Origin: Pleurodeles waltl
Lineage: Eukaryota > Chordata > Amphibia > Caudata > Salamandridae
DNA length: 64,000 bases
Direction of reading: 5' to 3'
Assembly (NCBI RefSeq): GCF_031143425.1
Contig: NC_090447.1
Coordinates: 847,669,760-847,733,759, forward strand
In this document: positions 55,310 through 64,000 of the stretch, one piece after another
How the letters are laid out: each line of letters opens with the position of its first letter
Position numbering within the stretch: the first letter of the stretch is position 1
The notes under the pieces: generated by a model
The model's database searches: none
What the model was told of the DNA's origin: nothing
Seen by the model: only the letters and a program-made list of their open reading frames with translations
Position numbers and translations under genes: made by a program

Positions 55310-57629
55310 ATGTGCAAAGGAGCCCCAAAATTAATCCCAGAAGCAATGAGAGACCCCAGGAAGACTCCAACCGACGAGGAACCAGCCAGGAGGACCCAGA
55401 CAAGACCCAGGAGAGGGAGAAGAAGAAAAGGAAGTGTCGGTTCAGTACAGAGGAGCAAGAAACGCTGGCATGACTGCAAGCGCAGGACCAAGGAAAAAAT
55501 GGCAAGGAACAGGAAGGCAGCACTGCAGACTGGGGGTGGGAGTCCAGCACCGCATGAGGCCCTGGACCACATGGAGGAGATGGTGGCAGCCGTCATCCCA
55601 GAGGAGATCGTCACAGGGATTCAAGGACAGGACAGCGCAGACTACCAGAAAACCACACAGATGCCGGGTAAGTTGCATGGGGGACAAAAATGCCTAAATG
55701 TTCACTGTAAGCGGGGGGGGCATACCTACTACACAGTGCATGTCAGCCATGATAATCAGGTAGTGGAAAGGGCAAAGGGCACGGCACAGGTGCATGGGCT
55801 GTGCAGGGGAAACCAGGGGCACAGCACAACACTACACCAACAACCTTTGCATGTGGGTATACTGCCAAACGTAAAACTGGCCTGCTGTCACATGACCGTT
55901 GGTATTGTCGCTACATGAACTAGGGCTCAATTACCAGTCTCAGGCCATATCTGCAAGTGGTATTTACCATTGACAACAGTTGCCAATACAACCTGTGCTG
56001 TGTGTGCTGGTCAAGTAGCTAATGGCAGCTATGTGCCATTGGATCAAACACACCCAAAATAGAGGGTTCAGGATGACGACGTTATCAATCCCCTGTAATT
56101 CCTAACAAAGTGCAAATCCTGTCAAATGCTCATGTTTATAGGTGCAATAAACATCAGGTATTGTTACTTACATTATGAAGTACACAGCAGTAATGTCATA
56201 CCCACGCTGCACATTTCAGGGTCTACCCCGTGCCTGTGTTACAATAGCTGCAATGCCACCTTGCAACATCCCAACTGTCATACTGCTAATACAACAGCAT
56301 TGAGGGGGAGGACATATGTGTCTAGCTAGTTAAACACACCCACACAGTCATAAGAGGAAATTGAACACTGCCAGGAACATCACTGCAATCCAACGTAGCA
56401 CACATTCCCCAACATCAACATTACACACTACCAATGCTGAAACCTGTATCGTGCCATGCCATTGCTATACATAGTATATGCTAGGCCTCAGCAACATATA
56501 GGTGGATGTGAAATATCTGAGACTGGGTCATTTCCAGATTGTTAAGTGTGGTGCAAGTGGCATCAGGACACCCACAGCCAGTGCAAGGCCTCACCATGAT
56601 AATGAAAGTAGACGGAGGGTTGAGTAGGACAATAAGGTGGCAACATAGAATTTGGACAGAACCTACACCAAGAGGATGTGATGCAGACAAGTCCCCAAAC
56701 TGCTCACACTACATGTGACATGCAGGTGGGGCATAGGCCTGGGAGAATGCTAATCTTAATGACAGGAACAATGAACAGGAACCAAGATTACAATGTTCCA
56801 CTATTAGGAAGTCAGTAACATCACATTACAAATGCCACAACACAAACACACTAATTGTACAATATCTCTTTGCAGAGGATGATGGCTCTCCTGGGGATAT
56901 GTCTGTCCTGGACTTCCCTGATGACATGGATGAGGAGCTGACAAACATTAGCCAGCAGACCCTCCAAGATGTCCTTGGAACCCTCCAGACCCCCCTTCAG
57001 TCGCAAGGAGTAGCACAGAAGTAGCAGCCATCACAGAGGACCCACCCACCACCCCAATAGTACGACCTGCCAGCTCCAACCCAGCTGAGGACTCTGAGGA
57101 CACTGGTACCACCTTTTAGAGGACAGTAGTAGGAGTACAGCAGGAGCTGGCCAAGGAGGTGCGGGTGGGGATGCAAAATATGGCAGCCAGCCTTGAGGGG
57201 ATGCGCACGTGCATGATGTCATCTGCAGAACAGGCAGCAGCCATGCAAGTGCTACCATCCATCCTGCAAGGACTACAACAATGTGTAAGGGCATTCACCA
57301 CAGCAGTAAGGGAGTTGCCACAACACCTGGCATCCCAAACCTTTCACTGCATGCATGAATGCAATCATGACCCCCTCTGGGCCTACCTGGCTGCCTACCA
57401 CAGTGATGTAGCTGCTATACTCAAGAACCAGCAGCTCCTCCTTGCTGCAGTAATGCCCTTAATAGCCCCACAGTTGGCAGCTACCGGGAATTCTGAATCC
57501 ACGTCTTCAAACACTGAAGTGTGTGTTGCCCCTTCAAACCCACCACCACCAAGGGCAGAGGAAAAGACACACACATCAGAAGATGAAGACATGGAACAGA
57601 TCACCTTCACCTGTAGGAGTACCCGGTAG
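55310..57629 (+). pseudogene. Harbinger 2 Myb-like protein gene (plus)
   Basis: Exon 1 (to 55667) has a basic N-terminus and the end of a Myb fold: RSKKRWHDCKRRTKEKMARNR. Then come HEALDHMEEMVAAVIPEEIVTG and a donor G|GTAAGT. The first two Myb helices are missing, so a deletion is likely. Exon 2 starts at 56876 after TTTGCAG, in matching phase: DDGSPGDMSVLDFPDDMDEEL. It then needs a frameshift near 56985, has an in-frame TAG at ~57117 (GAG to TAG would explain it), and continues VGVQQELAKEVRVGMQNM to SILQGLQQCVRAFTTAVREL and the stop at 57629. DNA binding to transposon ends is the family role. Confidence 0.7.
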
Positions 57630-59220
57630 CACAAGTCCATGCCACATGGTCACTGATTTCCTAAGTCCTGTGCTTGTTAACATGCCCGTCTTGCTACAGT
57701 TGGCAACATACACTGTTCTCCAGGACACTGTTTACCTTGACACTATGCTTTGTGATTGTCTCTCACTACCTCAATGGCAATTCATGAATTCATGTTCCTC
57801 TGCACTGTATGACACTTCACCCCTGCATGTCCAATTACATGTCCCATTGCACTTGTGTGGCATCACAATAGAAGGTGTCACACTAATGGACTCACAATCC
57901 TGAATTATGTAATTATTGCACTACAGCACTTTAAAATAAATAGCACTTACACAACCACTTTGTCTCTGTGAAATGTGACACATCAACTGTGTAGGAGATT
58001 AGTGATGTATGTCACATGTCAATGGCCATAGAATGTCAATACAACTGCGTTGAAAGATTGTGGGCTGATAACTATGCACTGGGGTCTGGATTGTATCATC
58101 ATCTGCGCTTCCTGAGGCTTATTTATGAAGTGAAATGAATATAAACAGTATAATGCTGTGCAGGACAGAAAAAGTCCGCTTCAAGGTATGTATAAGCTGA
58201 AACTCAATGTGGCCAACATTCCCTGCAAGGCAATCTTTCTGTATGTGACATCTGACTATAAACTTTCATCACACACACACACCAAACAGCAGGAATGGAT
58301 GTGTATGAATGTATGGACAAATATGTAACCTGGGAGTACAACGTAAAAAATGATAGGTGTGATTTATGTATACAATACTACATAAGATTATAACCACTCA
58401 GCTTATCAGGGTTCACATGAACATCAGGCTGCAAGCAGACGTACCACAGTGCCCAAGATTCCAAATCAGGACTCAAACGATGACAGATTTAAAAACACAT
58501 CCAAACTTCACAACACATTGGGAACCATAGTAACCTTGATTGGTGGGTGCAATGGATGGCAGATGCATAGAGAAGTAGCTTTGGTGTAGCTGCCAATGTG
58601 ACAGCACATTAGGAATTGGGAATAACCATGTCAATAATGGGATTCTGATGCAGAATGGAACACAAATGCAAACACTAAATTGACACTGTTCTCCCATGCC
58701 ACAGCCCTGATCTCCAAACATATGACACATACTGTAAAGGAGTACCTAAAACTTTATTTCACAGTAATAAAGGATACTAAAACTAGGGGAAACACCTTAA
58801 CTAACCTAACCTATCCTAACTACACATTACCCACAACTGGCCCTAACTACCCTAAGCTAAACATACCTATCACATTTAACTAAACACTAAACATCAACCC
58901 CACATCCCCCTTATATGACGGGACATATGTAGGACAACATATACTAACCTAAACACATACTAACTTATCCTAAACAAATATTTTTTTTTGTATTTTAAAA
59001 AAATATTTTTTATATTTTTTGTATTTTGTTATTTTTATACACATAAACCCCAACATCATCAAAAAAAGAACATTAAATAATATAACCCCCTCTAACTCTC
59101 AACCCACTTATACTAACTAAACTAACAGCCTACTCTAACCTAACACTAAGGCCCCTAAACCCACTAAAGATAAGAACCAGGAAAGAGGAGGGAGAGGAGG
59201 GAATCATGGGTAAGGATCCA
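57630..59220. other. Convergent 3' spacer of Harbinger 2 genes
   Basis: Non-coding. A run of CTAAC/CTAACC words (58800-58990) and a T-rich tract (58981-59035). AATAAA at ~57934 could serve the plus-strand gene. Confidence 0.4.
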
Positions 59221-62200
59221 TTATTTACAAATTGGCCCTCTGCAGGATTTTTTGATACCCCGCAGTCTCCTGCTATTGCGGGACACCTCCTGCTGCAGCC
59301 TGGCCATCCTGCGCAACATCCGTTGCATGTCACATCTCATGTTCTGAAATTCAACATTGTCTATCACAGCAGCTGGGGTTGTCTGTGTTCCACTTGTTGA
59401 TGGTACTGCTGGTGCCAGTGCTGTGCTTGGAGGGGGAGGTACAGGAGCTGTTGCCTGTGGGCCTGGAGCAGATGAGGTTGAGGGACCTGCAACAGTGGCT
59501 GTCATCCTTTGGGTGACTGTGGTCTAAGCTGTAGTGGTGGTGCTGGCTGTTGTGAGCAAGGCTGGCCCCTCTTGGGCAAATACCCTCCAGACCCCTGTGG
59601 ATCTCTCATGGCGATACCGGCGTGCCATATTGCGGAACCCAGACTCCACATCTAGTATGTGGTGGTAACGCATTGCCCGCCTCTGGAATTCCCTGAGCTC
59701 ATGGGCATTCATGTTGGCAGCTGTAAAAATAGAGAAAGCCAAACATTAGTGACATCATTATGTGATACATCTACAGATGATATTGTAACACTTCCTCAAA
59801 AATAGCTGATACAGTCCAAATCACAGTACAGATCATAGAGTGTCCCTGAGGAATGACAGGCCAACGCAGCCTACACATCTACTATCTAACAGCACAGCAA
59901 TGCACAAAATGGTGTGTACCTACTTAAATGATGTGTGCATCATTGTACTGCTATAAGTCACATAACAAATGCTGCAAGTGCTCCACATGTGTCAGGCCAA
60001 CTAATGACTATCTTCTGGAAGACAAAAAAGGCACAAAAGGCCTGTGATTTGTAAATGAAATTGCCTGGACGGTATGCAGTTGCTAATCATGAGGGGGCAT
60101 CCTAGGTTGGAACAAATTAATGTTTGAATTACATGTCTGTCATCTACACTGGGGTCCTCACACCTAGGTACACATATTTCCTAACCCTAACTCTGTGCCT
60201 CAGGGGGGGATGGACATGCAACACATACTTTCAAACATCAAGGACAGCCAGGAAGCTTTGGACAGCTGTCCATGGGTTTAGTCAGTCCACCACAGGTAAG
60301 GAGGGCTGCCAACTAGGATTGACTCAAACATTGGACAATCACATTCACACTTATGTTTCTAGTTGCGGACAATTGTCAACATCATTAGATCTCACTGATA
60401 CCTTTCCAAAAACAAGCACATAGATGCAAGCACCCATCTCGGCTTGAGCTGCATGCACACCTATCACATGCCCCTCAAGTGACACATAAACGGAGCACAA
60501 CATGTGGAGCTAGATGCTGCTAGGAAGTCAAACATACAGTCCTACATGTTCATTAGTTAACAGGGATGGTCAAGTCTGTGAGTAAGACTTTGGCATCACT
60601 GGTCTGTGTGAATCAGGGTATGACTTGCTGACTAAATCATGAAACTGTCCACCTCCAAATTAATCATTGGCGTACATGTAGCAAAAAATCACCCTGTTAA
60701 TCTGCCCATGCCTATAGCGCAGCACTCGACTCCCAGTATATGACTCTCCGCCATAGAATGTCCAACTCAAACATGGAACAACATGTCAACCTCCAGTCAA
60801 GTCACATATCAGATCATGTGCCAGCACATCATACCTTGCAATGAGTCCAACATACAGGAGTCAATCACACAACAGCTGCAAACACAACACAAGACTAACA
60901 TATCAACACTTACTGTATACGTCTGGGTCTGCAAATCGAGCAGCTTTACCAATTGTGTAGGGGGCTGGTCCACCTGTAAAACATGGAAGGGTGAAATGTG
61001 CTCAATGTCTGCTCCCTGTACAAAACTTGGATAAAAAAATGACTGTGTGTGACATTTTATATGATAGAGCAGCACATCAGGCATGTAGACACACCAACAG
61101 ACATACTACTGCAAACATGCATTGACACTGTCACTCCAGTGAGTGATAGACACACGTATGCACACATGCACTGGCTCTAACAATCATGTGGTGCCAAACA
61201 TGATTACTCAATTTAGTGCAGAATTATTTCTAGAGGGTACTCCATTTCATCATTTGTTATTATGAGAGACATGCAAAGCCACATTCCTGGCGCACTGCAA
61301 TACCAGTGACTCAGGTATTGTGGCTTTTGCATCAAGGGACAATGAGTTACTCTGTGATGCTCATGTGGGTTGAGTTTAGTTGTGGAATTATTGTGCTTTC
61401 AATTGTCCATTATATGTGTGCCTGTGTTGTATGTAGGTTACATATGCTACATTGGCAGTGTACCCAGAGCCGTATATGCCCACTATGTATGACACCATGA
61501 TGGCAGGGATCCTGTGTGTTACTTGATGACAATGTAACGCTAAACATTGGTTGGCCATTTATCTAAATCAAAACAACTAACAAATATATGCTGACAGTGT
61601 CTATTTTGATCATCCGTGACAGAATGCATGGGCACAGGTGTAGTCATTGCAACTGAAATGTGTTACTCTGGGCCCTATGTACCTATATCAGGTATTGTAG
61701 ATAACAGTTTGCCCCATTCATTAGCTTACATTTGCCAAGTTGGGTGATCTGTGGTTATGCAACTCAACTGACACTGTCCCCTAATTGAAACATGGTTAAG
61801 CAAAAGTCCTACTTCTGCAATCTTGATGACATAGGTCTCTATTTGTAAGCACCTTGGGAATGGCGGCACTAACAGAAATGCTGGCCTGCTGATCTTAGCA
61901 TACAACCATGTCTGTGATAGCCTTCATGCTGAGAAGTTAACAATTGTACATATGCTGCACTAGATCAGCAGAGGTGTACCAAACGTAAACTAGCAAACTA
62001 TTTTGTCACTTTAAATGTATGATGGAAGCAGTCAGTGATCCCTTGCACAACATCATGCAAATAAATATTTTCTGACCATGCATTCACAAAGTTCAGGGAT
62101 CCCATGATGACCCATTAACTTTAGATAATTGCTTGGCTATAAAGTGACACAGATGGCAAATGCGCCAGCTCTGTACCAGCAATTGTGGCCAAGGCAAAAA

Positions 62201-63225
62201 TGTTGTTGGGCCATGCTACTCAATGATAGGAATTCTACGCCTACTCCGAAAAGCCACAAGAGGAACCTGTGTACTGCTACTGCAATCTGGTAGAATCCGG
62301 GCACAATTACGTTTGGCCATGTGAAAGATTATCTGTCCAGACATAAATACACAGAAACAATGAACTTAGGGCCAGATGTTATTGTTTTTTGTATGTGTGG
62401 CATTTGCTTCATTTGTTTACTCTACAGCTATGGAAAGTAACACAAAAAATAGATATTATCAAGTGTGCATTACATTGTCATCCATAATTAATTTAAATGC
62501 TGCACAAACCAAGTCGAAATATCAGCCTAAGACATTAACAGAGGTTATGAAGATATTTGTACCTAGGGCCATGAATACTGTGCAGACATGTATTAAAAGA
62601 TTTGGGAACAACTTTGGTTACTTTCATTAGCATGTGAAATACATCTCATTCCTGGTACACTCACAGGCCCTGAATAATACTTTTGTTTTTGCCGCATTAC
62701 CATCATCTATTGACGTAAAAGCAGCACTTATTAACAAGATACAGTTGTCTTATGTAAGTTTGTGCAGCTTTTGCGTCAACAAATGACGGTAATGCGTAGC
62801 AAAAATAGTATTCATGAGGGCCACAGTTTGTTCAACTTGCATCCCACATGTCCACAAACATTGCATACAGCATGTCACAAAATCTGCTACTGTCACTACA
62901 GAGCATCTAACTGTACAAATTAGTCAAATTTGTACTCACCAACAGGGCCACCAATCACCACACCCAGGTGGTCCAGCAAGTCTTGCTCTCTGGCCACCAG
63001 GTCAGCCCAGCAATGTTTCAGTTGGTGGTTGTTGCACTGGCTGTTGAACAGTCTTTTTAGGTGGACCAGCACCTTTGACCACCTGAGCCTCCTAGCCTCT
63101 GTGTGATACCTCTGTATCACCCTGCCACCAGTCTCCAACATCAGGGGGAGGAAGTGGCACACCAGCCAAATAAAAGCCCCCAGCTCCTCTTCACCCATTC
63201 TCCCCAGAAGTGGCCTTCCCAACAT
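59221..63225 (-). pseudogene. Harbinger 2 SANT/Myb-like protein gene, three exons (minus)
   Basis: Exon 1 (63225-62940): MGEEELGAFIWLVCHFLPL, then LRWSKVLVHLKRLF and LKHCWADLVAREQDLLDHLG, a SANT/Myb-type trihelix, ending G|GTGAGT. Exon 2 (60973-60914, 60 bp) sits between TTTTACAG and GTAAGT and reads APYTIGKAARFADPDVY in phase. Exon 3 (59720-59221): MNAHELREFQRRAMRYHHIL, RNMARRYRHERSTGVWRVF, then an in-frame TAG at 59524-59526. The same frame continues to a Pro/Ala/Ser-rich part and a basic helix (MQRMLRRMARLQQEVSRNSR). All three junction phases agree. Apart from that single TAG it looks intact. A palindrome MITE sits in intron 1. Confidence 0.75.
62666..62822. mobile_element. 157-bp palindromic MITE in intron
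   Basis: ACA at 62663-62665 and 62823-62825. Arms GGCCCTGAATAATAC... and complement of ...GTATTCATGAGGGCC, ~65-70 bp with small gaps, centred near 62745. TTGCCGCATTACC pairs with GGTAATGCGTAGCAA. Confidence 0.8.
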
Positions 63226-63229
63226 ATCA

Positions 63230-64000
63230 GAAATAATAGGGATGGGAAAGGGTAAAGAGGGAAATAAAGGGAAAGGAGGTATGGAAGGAAACTTAAAGAA
63301 CCCACAAACAGCCCAACAATACCCAAACTAACAATACCCATTAACACATTCCCAACAGTACAAAGCCAAATCTAATCTCAAAAAATGACAAAAACACAAT
63401 TACACTGACTTGCACAGACAAATATAAAAACAACAGATGAAAATGGAAATTGCACACAGGAAACAAAAGCACAATATTGACAGACACAACTCTATACACA
63501 GCCACACAGTCTAGAAGAATCACAGACTGCAAAGTGAAAGTACACCCACTGTACCATTTCTGTAAACAGGAGATCCTATTACATCACTTCCTGTCTCAAA
63601 TGCGGTGCGTTTTTATTATGATGTGTGAAACTTTATGACACTTACTGGCTTTGCATCAATATTTTTTGATGCATATGCTTGAAAATCCCCCCGCATTCAA
63701 GGATCAATATTTTTTTAATGGATAACCGATTTCATGGGGTGCAGTGTTGGAATTAACGCTAGGGACCAATGGATGTATAATGGGTGTGAGTGGCATTTTT
63801 TAACGCATATGCTTCATATTTTGATGCATATGCGTCTTTTTTTATGCATTTGCGTCAGAATATCTGTCTATAACTGTGTTTGTGTCATTTTTCTTTTTTA
63901 ACATACATGAAGGCTATACCTAAACAAAGATAGGATGTTATGAGCTGCTGTGTGTGTTCTAGTGTTTGGGCACATGTGACAGACAACACTACTGCGGACC
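63230..64000. other. Right part of Harbinger 2, non-coding
   Basis: 5' flank of the minus-strand gene. Several GCATATGCRTC and TTTTTGATGCATATGC words (63655-63850) that resemble subterminal Harbinger repeats. No terminal inverted repeat is reached before the window ends. Confidence 0.45.

Larger units (their letters stand above)
55011..64000. mobile_element. Harbinger 2 region, right end beyond the window
   Basis: Left end: TAA (55008-55010) then GGGGCATATTTCTACTTTTTG, with a hairpin TTTTTGACGCAAAACTGCG/CGCAGTTTTGCGTCAAAAA just inside. This terminus resembles the MITEs at 25836, 38891 and 52257. It holds a plus-strand Myb-like gene and a minus-strand SANT-like gene that converge on ~57.6-59.2 kb. 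No nuclease was found. One >9-kb element, or two elements nested or abutting, cannot be told apart here. Confidence 0.65.

Noticed and set aside
63655..63850. Octamer-like ATGCATAT words as a regulatory cluster
   Set aside because: More simply subterminal repeats of the Harbinger region. No independent evidence of regulation.

Overview
The window looks like repeat-saturated intergenic or intronic DNA from a very large vertebrate genome, most likely a salamander or newt (Pleurodeles-like). This is inferred from the mix of retroelements, the many Harbinger elements, and the near-total absence of anything that looks like host coding sequence. I see no intact host gene, tRNA or rRNA. Every coding stretch I recognise belongs to a transposable element, and all but one short exon carry frameshifts, stops or truncation.

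Layout: 1-5.3 kb is the 3' half of a Ty3/Gypsy element whose integrase tail lies BEFORE the reverse transcriptase (Gmr1-like order). A 616-bp hairpin-rich Harbinger MITE interrupts it and a ~3 kb LTR follows. 5.3-9.8 kb is a Harbinger transposon with a nuclease on the minus strand and a Myb-like gene on the plus strand. It is cut on the left by the Gypsy LTR and sits against a second LTR type (9.8-11.5 kb). 12.8-13.4 kb is another hairpin MITE. 13.7-22.3 kb is a dead L1 split by a solo LTR (5-bp TSD), which is itself split by a MITE (3-bp TSD). 22.5-24.7 kb is the tail of a Penelope-like element (GIY-YIG domain, degenerate hammerhead-like motif). 25.3-40.2 kb is a higher-order array of AT-rich blocks plus a ~61-bp minisatellite, split by an 8-kb minus-strand L1 and several MITEs. 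40.6-44.5 kb holds a third hairpin MITE, possible Harbinger gene remnants, and a G-rich 72-bp minisatellite inside a hairpin element. 44.5-52.3 kb is an APE-type LINE split by a plus-strand L1 with diverged 14-bp target duplications. 53.1-53.2 kb is a 190-bp near-perfect palindrome MITE. 53.3-55.0 kb is an inverted copy of the 9.8-kb LTR. 55.0 kb to the end is a second Harbinger-type region with two converging Myb/SANT-type genes.

The elements fit together as autonomous and non-autonomous partners. Harbinger 1 has the terminal sequence seen on the GC-rich MITEs, and Harbinger 2 has the terminal sequence seen on the AT-rich MITEs. The most striking unexplained structure is that three GC-rich MITEs are built as strings of separate perfect hairpins. 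The order of hairpin modules is conserved between copies although their sequences have diverged.
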